From Exiguobacterium antarcticum DSM 14480 (GTDB taxonomy: Bacteria > Bacillota > Bacilli > Exiguobacteriales > Exiguobacteriaceae): 64,000 bases of DNA. The notes under the pieces are model-generated. The model was not told where the DNA came from, did no database searches, and saw nothing but the letters and a program-made list of their open reading frames with translations. The stretch spans positions 50,946-114,945 of the forward strand of contig NZ_JMKS01000004.1 in the NCBI RefSeq assembly GCF_000685865.1. Direction: 5' to 3'. Positions 8,530 to 18,488 of the stretch are shown here, piece by piece. Made by a program: the position numbers and the translations under genes. Numbering within the stretch: the first letter of the stretch is position 1; the number at the start of each line of letters is the position of its first letter.

Positions 8530-11500
8530 TTAAGAACGGGTTGCTTGTAAGATGCGAGAGCGGGCCTGCTGGAATTGTTCTAGCGGACTCGTCGTCGTCA
8601 AGCTGTGCCGTTCCATGTCGACTTGTTTTTGTAACGTGTCACGTAAGGCCTCATACATCCCATCAAGTAAATCGAGAACATGGTGATGGGCGAGTTCACG
8701 TAGGCGTTGTTCCTCGGACTCCAGGTACGCCGTCGCATTCGGTTTCGTCAGCTGAACCAAGGCCTCTTTGAGTTGTTCCTTTTCATTCCGTTCAAAAAAG
8801 GCTTTGGCATTACGGAAGTACTGCTTGACAGACTGATACGGAGCCGCGTCTTGGAAGGGGCCCGCAAAAGGAATCGTTGGCATCGAGATCGGTTCGAAAG
8901 GCGATAATTGGAACGAAGGATTCAACTTCGTCGCATACGCTTCTTCTTCCTGGAAACGCTGCTCGAGGGCGGATTTGATCCACCCGTCAATTCGGAAATG
9001 CGTCACCCGTAACTCTTGCTCAAAATCATATTTTAAGAAACCGAGTAATTCAAGTAAGGCTTCTTGTAGGGCATGCTGTTTCGTTGCATTCGCAAAGCGG
9101 ACCGGGTGATAGGCTTCCTTGAAGAAATCAGGGAAACGGTAATAGATTCGCTGGTTGACATGATGTAACAGTTCATGGATTTCAGCAAACAAGGCGTGAC
9201 GAAGCAAATCTGCGCGGCGATCTAAGAAATGGGTTTCGATCGTATCCGCCAGGACATCAAGTTCTTCAAGTCGTGTTTCTTTCCGGGCGATGTTGAATTC
9301 GGTTTGCTCAATCAATTGCTGCAACCGGTGAACGGTTTTTTCGGTCTCGTCGGACAATGCTTGGACGGCAAGCCCTTTGAGATCCTGTTCTAAAAACTGA
9401 TGGAATGCGGTTTCAAATGAAGGGAGTCCGGATTGATGCTCGTGCCCCGTCTGTTTTTCTGCCAATGCCTGTAGGCTCGAGACACCAAACAGGCGGGGAG
9501 CTCGAATACCAAACCGTTGTAATTCGGTCCCGACATAATGTAAGACGTCCTGTTTTTCGGACTCGTTTTGGGCCAAATCAATGGCGTTGACGATAAAGAA
9601 CATCTTATCCAGTTCAAACGCATCCTTGACGCGTCCGAGCTGGATGAGAAATTCCCGATCGGCTCGTGCAAAGGCGTGATTAAAATACGTCACGAATAAA
9701 ATTGCGTCGGCATCCTTGATGTATTCAAAGGCAACATCCGTATGACGAGCATTGATCGAGTCAGCACCCGGTGTGTCGACTAATGTAATCCCGAGGCGCG
9801 TCAACGGACTATCAAAATACAGATCGATGACATCGACAAAACAACTGAGGTGTTCTTTTGCGACGTAATCGGTGAACGTCTTCTGATCAACGGTTTGTGT
9901 CGTACCGATGAACGGGTGGACCGACGGATAACCGGTTAAGAAGGCGCGTAAAATGGAGACGTCACGTAAACGCTGTGCCGGTTGCGTCTGAATCCAAGTG
10001 ACGGCCTCGGCTAAGGATGTGATCGATGTGTCGAAGACGCGGAGCGCGTCGTTTAATTCCTCGACTAAGTTCTGTTCGGACTTAAACGTGATGATCGCCG
10101 TTCCGTGTGGATGATGCGAACTGACGGGATTGATCCGGTTGATCGATGCTGTCGTCGGGTTAGGGGAGACCGGTAACACCGCTTGCCCGAGCAAGGCATT
10201 ACAAAAGGACGATTTCCCAGCACTGAATGCGCCGAATAATGCAATCGTAAAGGTACTCGAGGAGACACGTGTGAGTTTGTCTTTCAGATAGGCGACAGTC
10301 TCCTCAAACCCTGTCACACCCGATAGAATCGTTTGAATCTGTTCGATCTCTTCCAGTGAATAGGTCCGTTCTTGTTTCACGTTGTTCGACACCGGTGCTT
10401 CTGCTGTGACGGCCACTTCCTGTTCCCTATCGATTGGCTTGAACGGTACTAACGTTTGTTCCGCCTCGATTAATGCTTGTCGCCACGTCACCAGTTGGTG
10501 GTGGGCTGCATCTAATTGTGTACTTGTCGGAGCGTCGGCTTGTTCAAGATACGTTTTGAGCATGTGACGGCTTTCGCGTTCAACAGTCAGCAGTTCACAT
10601 TTCTGACGTAACATGTCTTGTTTGTTCCGCAAATCCTGTAAGACGGTTCCGTCCATTTGTTCGAGTTCCGTTCGAATGGCATCGCGCCACTGGTTGGTTT
10701 CTTTGACATACCACGCACTCGTATTGCTGACGACACGATTCGTAAACTGTAAGACGGATTCACCCGTAATGGTGATACCTTCTTGCAAAGCGTCTTCGAC
10801 GACCCGTAATGGAGGGTCGAGCGGATAATGGTCGATTGACATGGCGTGTTGATCAGATAGACAGCCGGCTTCAGACAAGGATTGTTTCATCAGTTTCCGC
10901 AGGTGTAAGGAGATTTCCGAGGTTGCGACGGACTGATAGGCCCGTAATAGTTCGTCAGCGAGCTGCTGTTGAGTCGCCTGCGTTTTCTTTGTGCTTCTAA
11001 AAAATCCGACCTTGAACGACGTTTGCCGTGATTCTAAAAAACGTGTCATTTTCTCACGAAGCTCAAAAGGCATCAATGTAGCATTGCGCAACAGGCTTTC
11101 ACGATGTTGCGAAAAGCGGCTGACCCATTGTTCCGGAGACATCAAACGGATTTGCTGTTCGACTTGTTGCATGTCAGAAAATAAGGCTTCCTGATTTCGT
11201 TGATCTGCCGGTGTCAGCTGTTCCTGTACGGCTTGTTCCGCTTCTTCAATGCGCATCTCGAGATAAGCAACATGTTCAGCATGTAACGCCTCTAACGTCG
11301 TAGTGGCGGATTGTAACAGTTTTGGTTGAACGTCCCGGATACTCTGTTCGACCAGTTGCTTGACGGTCGCAAATTCGTTCTCCGGATGTGCTATGTCTCG
11401 CAGACTCGTGAAGAAAATTCCTTTTGGCTCGACACCATGTGCCACAAACGATTGAAAAACGGAACGTTTGAAGTCTTCGAAGGACAGTTCAGTTGATTGA

Positions 11501-12114
11501 TGTTTATCAATTTGATTGACAATCAGATACAATTCGGGAACCGAAGCAAGTAACTCACGTGTGACCGTAAAGTTCAGCTCAGACTGGACATGATTATAAT
11601 CCATGACATAAAAAATCAGGTCTGCTAAGTGCAAGGCAGATTCTGTCGAGATGCGGTGAGCATCATCCACAGAGTCGACGCCGGGTGTGTCCATTAAGAC
11701 AAGTCCGTTTGGCAAGGTGGAGCCGGCATGCGTAATGTCAATCCGCTCGACGGTCCCGTCACGGCCTAGTGTCTCGAGGTGCGGTAAATCAGCAGGTGCC
11801 AGTTTAACAGAAGGGCGGTCATGGAAATGAACGATTGCCGCGTCTTGTTGATCCTGTTGTAGCGTCACGATGTTCGCACTTGTCGGAATCGGACTGGTCG
11901 GTAAAATCGATTCCCCCGTCAAGGCGTTGATCATACTCGATTTTCCAGCCGAAAAATGACCGGCAAAGGCAATCGTAAATTCACGTTTTAGCAATTTTGT
12001 TGAAAATTTATCTAATTTATCGAGTCGGAGTTGATCCGATGCAGGTTGGATAAGTGTTGTGAGAAGCGCCGTCGCTTCGATATGATTGGTTAACCGTTCT
12101 TCAAATGAGCGCAT
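8530..12114 (-). CDS. dynA: Two-headed bacterial dynamin DynA
   Basis: A 1194-residue fusion of two dynamin-like GTPases, the same length and layout as DynA (YpbR) of Bacillus subtilis, which tethers and fuses membranes and helps withstand membrane stress and phage. The first half has the P-loop GHFSAGKSSMINAL near residue 42 and switch DTPGVDS. The second half repeats this with GAFSAGKSSFCNALLG and DTPGADS. Both halves carry long helical stalks. ATG 12114 is chosen (AAAGGGG upstream); a TTG start eight codons earlier is possible. It is monocistronic. Confidence 0.93.
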   Translation of the reverse strand: MRSFEERLTNHIEATALLTTLIQPASDQLRLDKLDKFSTKLLKREFTIAFAGHFSAGKSSMINALTGESILPTSPIPTSANIVTLQQDQQDAAIVHFHDRPSVKLAPADLPHLETLGRDGTVERIDITHAGSTLPNGLVLMDTPGVDSVDDAHRISTESALHLADLIFYVMDYNHVQSELNFTVTRELLASVPELYLIVNQIDKHQSTELSFEDFKRSVFQSFVAHGVEPKGIFFTSLRDIAHPENEFATVKQLVEQSIRDVQPKLLQSATTTLEALHAEHVAYLEMRIEEAEQAVQEQLTPADQRNQEALFSDMQQVEQQIRLMSPEQWVSRFSQHRESLLRNATLMPFELREKMTRFLESRQTSFKVGFFRSTKKTQATQQQLADELLRAYQSVATSEISLHLRKLMKQSLSEAGCLSDQHAMSIDHYPLDPPLRVVEDALQEGITITGESVLQFTNRVVSNTSAWYVKETNQWRDAIRTELEQMDGTVLQDLRNKQDMLRQKCELLTVERESRHMLKTYLEQADAPTSTQLDAAHHQLVTWRQALIEAEQTLVPFKPIDREQEVAVTAEAPVSNNVKQERTYSLEEIEQIQTILSGVTGFEETVAYLKDKLTRVSSSTFTIALFGAFSAGKSSFCNALLGQAVLPVSPNPTTASINRINPVSSHHPHGTAIITFKSEQNLVEELNDALRVFDTSITSLAEAVTWIQTQPAQRLRDVSILRAFLTGYPSVHPFIGTTQTVDQKTFTDYVAKEHLSCFVDVIDLYFDSPLTRLGITLVDTPGADSINARHTDVAFEYIKDADAILFVTYFNHAFARADREFLIQLGRVKDAFELDKMFFIVNAIDLAQNESEKQDVLHYVGTELQRFGIRAPRLFGVSSLQALAEKQTGHEHQSGLPSFETAFHQFLEQDLKGLAVQALSDETEKTVHRLQQLIEQTEFNIARKETRLEELDVLADTIETHFLDRRADLLRHALFAEIHELLHHVNQRIYYRFPDFFKEAYHPVRFANATKQHALQEALLELLGFLKYDFEQELRVTHFRIDGWIKSALEQRFQEEEAYATKLNPSFQLSPFEPISMPTIPFAGPFQDAAPYQSVKQYFRNAKAFFERNEKEQLKEALVQLTKPNATAYLESEEQRLRELAHHHVLDLLDGMYEALRDTLQKQVDMERHSLTTTSPLEQFQQARSRILQATRS

Positions 12115-12313
12115 GCCAATGAAACCCCTTTCTAACAATCCTGTTTCAGTGTAGCACGCTTATTTTAGTCCCGTCATCTGTTCATCGGCAAGTTCCCATC
12201 ATGGATTAGCCTGGAGACATCCAGACTGGCGAAATTTCAAAAATGGTTTATGATGAAAAAAGAGAAATGACATGAAAAAATCGTTGATGGAAACAATCTG
12301 TATTACATATTAT

Positions 12314-12357
12314 TCGAAAAACGGCTTGATTTCTCAGCGACGAGAAATCAAACCGTT
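12314..12357 (-). terminator. Terminator of the NAD(P)-binding protein gene
   Basis: On the minus strand a stem of about 15 bp with one mismatch (GGTTTGATTTCTCG with its partner) is followed by five T. Confidence 0.8.
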
Positions 12358-12384
12358 GGAGTCAAATGGAGACGGGTGGTCAGG

Positions 12385-13836
12385 TCAGCCAGTTGTTTCC
12401 GGAACAATCATCTCGGACTCATCCGGACGCTCTTCCGTTGTCTGCATAAGGCGGAGCAAATGCAATTTAAACAGATACATGACAAGTAAATGGACATTGG
12501 CTTGGGTCGACTTGTAAATCATCCACGGCAACGCAGGAACATATTCATGGATGGCAATCAGACATTCCTGTGAACCCGGTATTTGTCGAAACTCGATCCG
12601 TCCTCTACTGTCCTCTTGCACTTGCGCAAACAGTCCGCCGGTGATCCGATACGTAGCTTGTTGCGCATCTTGGAACGGCTCTTTTGTTAATTCCAGTAAC
12701 GGTGAATCAATAAAAGGCACGTGAATCTGAACGCGCGTCTCATCAGCTACATGTGAAGTCAGGAAAGGTTTGGCGAATGCAGACAACCAGGCGACATAAT
12801 CATCGGCTGCCCAGTTCGCATCTCTACCTTCTGGAAGACGAACGCGTTGAACGGACCTTACATCGAGTGACGCTGGTTTCTTCGCAGCATGACCCGACTC
12901 TTTTTTCTGCTGTTTTTCTTCTTGTTCTTCTTTGATCGCCATTCGGACCGATTCCTCGAAGGTGATTTTTCCGTCACTGATACCATCGACCATCTTATCC
13001 GGATCAGCGACCATCTCATGAATCATACTCTCGACAAGCGGATACACGGTTTCCTTCGGTTCACCGGACACTAACGTGACCCAGAGACGAGAGAGATTAA
13101 CCGTCATCAACGGCAAATCAAATGTGGGTTGTTTTTTACCCATGACTTCCGCAGTTTTTAAAATCATTTCTTTATATGTCATCGATTCCGGTCCACCGAC
13201 ATCGATGGCCCGATTTTTCAGATCTTCCCGTCCGACGCTTGCCCCTAGCGCATGAATGACATCGGGTAAGGCGATTGGATGTGTCTGATTCCGAGTCCAT
13301 TCCGGAAGCAACATCACAGGAAGGCGTTTGACGAGTTTCGATAAAATCGGGAATGAAGACCCTTTTGGACCGACAATCAAGGCAGCCCGGATCGTCGTCA
13401 CAGGTGTCCCGTAAGCACCGAGGACCCGTTCTACTTCTAAACGGCTTTTCAAGTGACGGGATAAATCTTCTGTTTCATCGGGAATGATGCCGCTTAAGTA
13501 AACGATTTGTTGAATATCATTTTCTTTTGCCGCGCGGGCATAGTTATCGGCTAAAATTAAATCCATGTCTTCAAATGAGCCTTGCGTCAACTTAGCGGAC
13601 GGCATCATCGAATGGACCAAATATATCGCAATATCGGCACCCTTCAAGCCGTCAATCGTATCGTTGAGCGAAAATAAGTCACACGAACGCCACTCGACAT
13701 GTGTCTCATCTTCCTTGTCATCGCCGTTTCGCGACAAAGCAATCACGTCATATTTTTTCTTTAACTCATTTAAAAGATTGTGTCCGATATATCCCGTTGC
13801 ACCAGCGAGCGCAAGTCGTTTACGTGTTTGAGTCAT
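12385..13836 (-). CDS. NAD(P)-binding SDR-like protein with C-terminal DUF2867-type domain
   Basis: A 483-residue protein. The first 270 or so residues are an atypical short-chain dehydrogenase fold of the NmrA/YbjT type, with the nucleotide loop GATGYIGHNLL near residue 12 and no clear YxxxK active site. A lysine- and glutamine-rich linker (EEQEEKQQKKESG) follows. The last 150 residues resemble the DUF2867 domain often fused to such proteins. It is probably a sensor or reductase of unknown substrate. ATG 13836 follows GGGGGA; an open frame extends upstream without a ribosome binding site and is not used. Confidence 0.75.
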   Translation of the reverse strand: MTQTRKRLALAGATGYIGHNLLNELKKKYDVIALSRNGDDKEDETHVEWRSCDLFSLNDTIDGLKGADIAIYLVHSMMPSAKLTQGSFEDMDLILADNYARAAKENDIQQIVYLSGIIPDETEDLSRHLKSRLEVERVLGAYGTPVTTIRAALIVGPKGSSFPILSKLVKRLPVMLLPEWTRNQTHPIALPDVIHALGASVGREDLKNRAIDVGGPESMTYKEMILKTAEVMGKKQPTFDLPLMTVNLSRLWVTLVSGEPKETVYPLVESMIHEMVADPDKMVDGISDGKITFEESVRMAIKEEQEEKQQKKESGHAAKKPASLDVRSVQRVRLPEGRDANWAADDYVAWLSAFAKPFLTSHVADETRVQIHVPFIDSPLLELTKEPFQDAQQATYRITGGLFAQVQEDSRGRIEFRQIPGSQECLIAIHEYVPALPWMIYKSTQANVHLLVMYLFKLHLLRLMQTTEERPDESEMIVPETTG

Positions 13837-14028
13837 CTGTTTTCCCCCTTGATTAGCACTACTTGATGAATTTACCCGAATCATTCCGTTCATAATCCCT
13901 TCAAAGTGTTTTAAAGAAATAACAGGCTTCATGAGTGCAAAACAGGGAAAAGGAAAAAGGGAGCGAATCAAGAAGGCAGCAGCAGGGAAATCTGCACATT
14001 TACTTTTAGTTTAGGGAGAGGGACGAAG

Positions 14029-14412
14029 ATGAATGCAGTCTGTTTCTTAGATGAACCACATCATAAACGGTATCAAATGTTCTTAAGACGATTGAGTCCA
14101 CGCAATCGGGCGAAACATCCATTTCAAGCGATCTTGTTTTTAGCGACCGGAAATCTACAACTGTTGCAATTATTCAGTGACTATTTTTTTCCGGAGTCGG
14201 GTGAGTTTTTTTACCAAGAATTGTTGGCTGAACCGATTGATAGTCAAGTAGTTGAAGTGGAACGTCAACTACTCGTCCAGCTGTATAATGGACGGACGAC
14301 CTTGACGATCATCGAAGTCATCGACCGATTGGATACAAGAGAATTGAAATTGGCACTCGGAGCAATTCAAGTCCGATCATTTGGGGCAGATGAAGCAACG
14401 GTTCATCACTGA
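14029..14412 (+). CDS. Uncharacterised 127-residue protein
   Basis: A small cytoplasmic protein starting MNAVCFLDEPHHKRYQMFL, with a strong ribosome binding site (GGGAGAGG). The opening FLDEPHHKRY and the central FLATGNLQLL recall small Bacillus proteins of the DUF6075 kind, but this is from memory and uncertain. It is divergent from the NAD(P)-binding protein gene, has a 190-base shared upstream region and ends at a good terminator. Confidence 0.6.
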   Translation: MNAVCFLDEPHHKRYQMFLRRLSPRNRAKHPFQAILFLATGNLQLLQLFSDYFFPESGEFFYQELLAEPIDSQVVEVERQLLVQLYNGRTTLTIIEVIDRLDTRELKLALGAIQVRSFGADEATVHH

Positions 14413-14433
14413 AAAATCAAGTGACCCGTGCCA

Positions 14434-14467
14434 AAAGAGAGTGAATCCTCGATTCGCTCTCTTTTTT
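14434..14467 (+). terminator. Terminator
   Basis: GAGAGTGAATC pairs with GATTCGCTCTC across a CTC loop, then six T. Confidence 0.92.
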
Positions 14468-14701
14468 GTGGGAAATCATCTGTCCGAAGTATCGATCGCC
14501 AAAGTTAAAAATAAAAAAAGAATCATAAAAAGATGTTTGTGACATAAGTTTATTATCATAAAACGGTATCCGAATAAAAGCTAAGCTTGTTTATTAAGAT
14601 TTGATTGAATGGGATGGGCGCTGGAAATAAGATGTAAGTAACAGGAAATGTGTGACTAACGGGACACGGATCGCTTACTGAAACGTGAGAGGAGTGAACG
14701 T

Positions 14702-16060
14702 ATGCAACTCAAGCAATCGATTTATTTTCATTCGCCGATTTTCATTCAAAACATCCTAACGACGATCTACGGTCGGGTACTGTATCAAGAACGGTACGGA
14801 CCGGTTTATCAAAAACGATTTCAAGAATTAAAAGAAAAAGAGCAGTTCCGTGTCCATGCTCAAAATGAGCAATTGACGCGATTGAATCAATTTTTAACAT
14901 TTTGTCAGGCCTACAGTCCTTACTATCAAGAACTTTTTAAAAACCATCAGATTTCCTTACCTTTACAGCAACTCGAGGAATTAAAAATGATTCCGGTTTT
15001 GAGTAAGGAACTGTTGCGGACCCGCAATGCAGACATCCATGCCAAAATTCGGGCCCCGATTCTCGGGAAAACAGGCGGGACGACGGGGAAGTCGATTCAA
15101 GTCCACTATACAAAAGAAGACATGCAGATCCGGATGGCCCATCTTGACTACTTCAAATGGACGCATGGGGTTGAACGCGGTATGCGTCGTGCGAGTTTTA
15201 CAGGGCAGACGCTCGCGGCGGCGACCCAAAAATCACCGGTATATTGGCGGATGAACAAAACAATCAATCAGATGTTGTTTACGATAAAAAATATCAATCC
15301 GCAGACGGCCGCTCTGTACATCGAACAATTAAACCGGTTTAATCCGGAGTCGATTGACGGACTACCCTCCGGGATGATTGAAGTCGCCCGTCATGCCAAA
15401 AAATACGGAATTCCCTGTACTTGCAGACCAAAAGCTATTTTTCCGACGGCCGAGATGATGACGCGAGAAGAACGTCACTTGATCGAAGAAGTGTTTCATG
15501 CACCGATTTTTGATCAGTACGCCTCTTCAGAAGGGGCGCCCATCGTCGCCGAATGCCGCTTCGGGAAAAAACATTTGCACTATGAAATGGGGATCATCGA
15601 GGTGGAAGAAGATGGTCAGATTCTCGTGACCAGTTTTGATACGCACGGGACCCCCCTTGTCCGGTATCGGGTCGGAGACCGAATGACGTTAAGTGAAGAG
15701 ACGTGTCAATGTGGACATGCCGGACCGATTATTGCGTCCATTGATGGACGGGGGCGGAGCTTTATCCAGCTCAAAGATGGACATCGTATTTTTGAAGGCG
15801 AGCTCGCTGGTATCGTCCGTGCTTTTCCGAATTGTATTGAGCGTGTCCAGTATATTCAAGCAGATGAAGAAGAAATCGTCATGCTCTACGTACCGGACGA
15901 ACGATGTTTCAGAGAAGAACATGAAAAAGAACTTTATTTTGTCCTGGAACGTTTGTTTGGCGGGCAAATGGAAGTCCTGTTACGAGCCGTTCCGGAAATT
16001 CCGAAAGAGATCAGCGGCAAGACATTGTTGATCAAACAATTGTTGCCGGAGGCACCGTAA
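14702..16060 (+). CDS. PaaK/CapK-like adenylate-forming enzyme, copy 1
   Basis: A 452-residue member of the phenylacetate-CoA ligase/CapK branch of AMP-binding enzymes. The ATP loop GKTGGTTGKSIQV lies near residue 120, SSEGAPIVAEC and a TSFDTHGTPLVRYRVGDR block follow, and cysteine pairs near CQCGH may bind a metal. Such enzymes activate an acid as an acyl-AMP, often for a surface polymer or an unusual acyl group. The substrate is unknown. The next gene is a paralog of nearly the same length with long identical blocks, so this pair arose by tandem duplication. Confidence 0.8.
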   Translation: MQLKQSIYFHSPIFIQNILTTIYGRVLYQERYGPVYQKRFQELKEKEQFRVHAQNEQLTRLNQFLTFCQAYSPYYQELFKNHQISLPLQQLEELKMIPVLSKELLRTRNADIHAKIRAPILGKTGGTTGKSIQVHYTKEDMQIRMAHLDYFKWTHGVERGMRRASFTGQTLAAATQKSPVYWRMNKTINQMLFTIKNINPQTAALYIEQLNRFNPESIDGLPSGMIEVARHAKKYGIPCTCRPKAIFPTAEMMTREERHLIEEVFHAPIFDQYASSEGAPIVAECRFGKKHLHYEMGIIEVEEDGQILVTSFDTHGTPLVRYRVGDRMTLSEETCQCGHAGPIIASIDGRGRSFIQLKDGHRIFEGELAGIVRAFPNCIERVQYIQADEEEIVMLYVPDERCFREEHEKELYFVLERLFGGQMEVLLRAVPEIPKEISGKTLLIKQLLPEAP

Positions 16061-16076
16061 TGAAAAAAAACATAGG

Positions 16077-16123
16077 AAAAAGGTGGATTATCCCTTATTA
16101 CAAAGGGATTTTCTGCTTTTTTT
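16077..16123 (+). terminator. Terminator between the two PaaK-like genes
   Basis: Core stem ATCCCTT (16090-16096) with AAGGGAT (16103-16109), extended by partial pairing, then seven T. The two paralogs are therefore separate units. Confidence 0.75.
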
Positions 16124-16279
16124 AGTGAGCTGTAAAAAAGAGGTGAATTGTTAAAAAAGGAAGGTGATGAGAGAATTTTGTCATGTCCTTGTCAGAATGC
16201 CGACTTAAGCTGAAGGTATCGAGAAACCAAAATCAAAGAAGACCGGTTGTCTAGTCGTTGTTCGAAAGGACGTGCGCAG

Positions 16280-17629
16280 ATGGGAATCAAAGAGCAAGTT
16301 TATCTGTCTTCACCTGTGTTCCTGCAAAATCTTTTAACGACAGTGTACGGCTATCAGCTTCAGCGGGAACGGTATGGATCCGCCTATCAAAAACGATTTC
16401 AAGAGTTGCTGGCAAAAGAAGCACATCCGCTTGATGTCGAAGCGGATCAACTAAAACGGCTCAACGCCTTTTTATTATTTTGTCGCCAACACAGCCCGTA
16501 TTACAAAACATTATTCGCCGAATTAGAACTGCAACTTCCTTTGCAGCACGTGAGTGACCTCAAACAAATCCCGCCACTTGAAAAAGAAACGTTACGGCAA
16601 CAGATTGAATCCATCCGAACGGATCTCGAAGCCCCGATCATCGGAAAAACAGGAGGGACGACAGGGAAATCGATTCAAGTCCGGTATACAAAAGAAGATA
16701 TGCAAATCCGGATGGCCCATCTCGACTATTTCAAGGCGACCCATGGTGTCCGAAAAGGGATGCGGCGGATTAGTTTCACGGCACAATCCCTTGTTTCGGA
16801 ACACCAAAAAAACCCGGTGTACTGGCGGAAGAACCGTGCACTCAACCAATTATTGTTCACTGTCAAGAAAATCAGTCCCACCACGATGACGGACTATTTA
16901 CGGGCGATTGATCAGTTTGACCCGGAATCGATTGATGGATTACCTTCTGCGATGATCGAGCTGGCTTATCATGCAAAACGGGAAGGAATCGAGCTTCAGT
17001 GTCGACCTCACGCCATCTTTCCGACGGCCGAGATGATGACGTCAACAGAACGTCACTTGATCGAAGAAGTGTTTCATGGACCGGTTTTTGATCAATATGC
17101 CTCATCGGAAGGGGCACCAATCGTCGCCGAATGCCGTTGTGGACAAAAACACCTGCACCATGAGATGGGCATCATTGAACTGGAGGCAGACGGAGAGGTG
17201 CTCGTGACAAGCTTTGATACCCACGGTACACCGTTGATCCGCTACCGGGTCGGAGATCGGATGACCAGCAGTGGGAAGATGTGTCCATGCGGTCATCCCG
17301 GTCCCGTGATTGATTCAATTGACGGTCGAAAACGAGGCTATCTCATTAAACCAGACGGTCAGAAAGTATTCGAAAGCCAGCTGTCGAGTCTCGTTAAAGT
17401 GTTGCCGAACAGTGTTGAACGGGTCCAATATATTCAAAACAGTGAACGGGATATCACGTTTTTGTACATTCCGGATTGGACACGCTTTTCGTCGGAACAC
17501 GAGCAACAACTTTACCGTTTTTTGAAAACCTTACTGGGCGCGGACATGCAGGTGTCGCTTCGGGCAGTTCAAGAAATTCCGCGTGAAGTCAGCGGCAAAA
17601 CGTTACTCGTCAAACAAATGATGGCCTAA
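16280..17629 (+). CDS. PaaK/CapK-like adenylate-forming enzyme, copy 2
   Basis: A 449-residue paralog of the preceding gene with the same order of motifs: GKTGGTTGKSIQV, SSEGAPIVAEC, the HGTPLIRYRVGDR block and a CPCGH cysteine cluster. The ATG at 16280 follows AAAGGA and lines the N-terminus up with copy 1 (IKEQVYLSSPVFLQN against LKQSIYFHSPIFIQN), so the 11-codon extension upstream is rejected. It has its own terminator. Separate promoters suggest that the copies may be used under different conditions or on different substrates. Confidence 0.8.
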   Translation: MGIKEQVYLSSPVFLQNLLTTVYGYQLQRERYGSAYQKRFQELLAKEAHPLDVEADQLKRLNAFLLFCRQHSPYYKTLFAELELQLPLQHVSDLKQIPPLEKETLRQQIESIRTDLEAPIIGKTGGTTGKSIQVRYTKEDMQIRMAHLDYFKATHGVRKGMRRISFTAQSLVSEHQKNPVYWRKNRALNQLLFTVKKISPTTMTDYLRAIDQFDPESIDGLPSAMIELAYHAKREGIELQCRPHAIFPTAEMMTSTERHLIEEVFHGPVFDQYASSEGAPIVAECRCGQKHLHHEMGIIELEADGEVLVTSFDTHGTPLIRYRVGDRMTSSGKMCPCGHPGPVIDSIDGRKRGYLIKPDGQKVFESQLSSLVKVLPNSVERVQYIQNSERDITFLYIPDWTRFSSEHEQQLYRFLKTLLGADMQVSLRAVQEIPREVSGKTLLVKQMMA

Positions 17630-17631
17630 AA

Positions 17632-17663
17632 GGCGGATCTTTTCGAAGATCGGTCTTTTTTTG
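17632..17663 (+). terminator. Terminator
   Basis: GGATCTT-TTCG-AAGATC hairpin (17635-17651) followed by GGTC and seven T. Confidence 0.8.
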
Positions 17664-17744
17664 TCGGTTCCTTGATCCAGCTCAATGGAAATAGATGACA
17701 ATCTCTTGTAAAATGGGAATCATTAGTGGAATAGGAGGAGAGAC

Positions 17745-18476
17745 ATGAAACCAGGCCCTAGCATTTTGATTCTCGGGACGATGCACTTAGATCGTCCGGA
17801 CAACGGTGATCTGTTGCATCCGGCGCCGATTGCAGTGTCGGATGCAGACCGTCAACAGCAAATCCAGACACTGATCGACGTGCTGTTGACGTTTCGACCA
17901 ACGAAAGTGGCGCTCGAGACGACAGCGGACCGACAAGCACAACTCGATCAGGACTATGCCGCCTATCAAGAAGGAGCTTTTGAACTAACGGCCGATGAGC
18001 AACATCAAATCGGATTCCGGTTGGCCTGTCAAGCGAAGTTGCCTCAGGTAAACGGCGTCGATTGGAATCAGTCAATCGAGGGAGTGCCAAACCTCAGTCA
18101 ACTCGAACAGGAAGAACCGGTTGGATTTCATCAGATCATCTCGCGGGAAACCGTGCGAATGAAACAACTGGATCAAGACATCATGCGGCTCGATTTTTTG
18201 ACCTTCTTTCAGAAAATCAATCAACCAGACACGACACGGGGTATGCATCAGACCTATTTGGAACTCGCGCGTCTCGGGGAGACGGGCATGCAGTGGGTTG
18301 CCCGGTATTGGTATTTCCGGAATCTGACGATCTTTAAGAACATCCTCGCACTCGTGGAATCATCGGACGAACGGATTGTCGTGATTTATGGGTTGGCCCA
18401 CGTCCATTTACTGCAACAACTGTTAACAGACAGCGGTCTGGTCGAAGTGACGACACTCGACGACCTGACACGATAA
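17745..18476 (+). CDS. DUF5694 (TraB/ChaN-like) protein
   Basis: A 243-residue protein with ILILGTMHL at the N-terminus, a KVALE segment near residue 45, and a C-terminal VVIYGLAHVHLL. These histidine- and glutamate-bearing strands are the conserved core of the TraB/PrgY/DUF5694 superfamily of putative metal-dependent hydrolases. The activity of this branch is not established. It starts after GGAGGAGAG and is followed 12 bases later by the VOC gene, so the two are probably one operon. Confidence 0.75.
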   Translation: MKPGPSILILGTMHLDRPDNGDLLHPAPIAVSDADRQQQIQTLIDVLLTFRPTKVALETTADRQAQLDQDYAAYQEGAFELTADEQHQIGFRLACQAKLPQVNGVDWNQSIEGVPNLSQLEQEEPVGFHQIISRETVRMKQLDQDIMRLDFLTFFQKINQPDTTRGMHQTYLELARLGETGMQWVARYWYFRNLTIFKNILALVESSDERIVVIYGLAHVHLLQQLLTDSGLVEVTTLDDLTR

Positions 18477-18488
18477 GGAGAGAAGTCA

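Noticed and set aside
8530..12114. A defence island around dynA
   Set aside because: DynA can help against phage, but its neighbours here are ordinary enzymes and it is monocistronic with a terminator on each side.
12272..12517. An 81-codon rightward frame near 12.3 kb
   Set aside because: It runs through the terminator and the 3' end of the NAD(P)-binding protein gene on the other strand.
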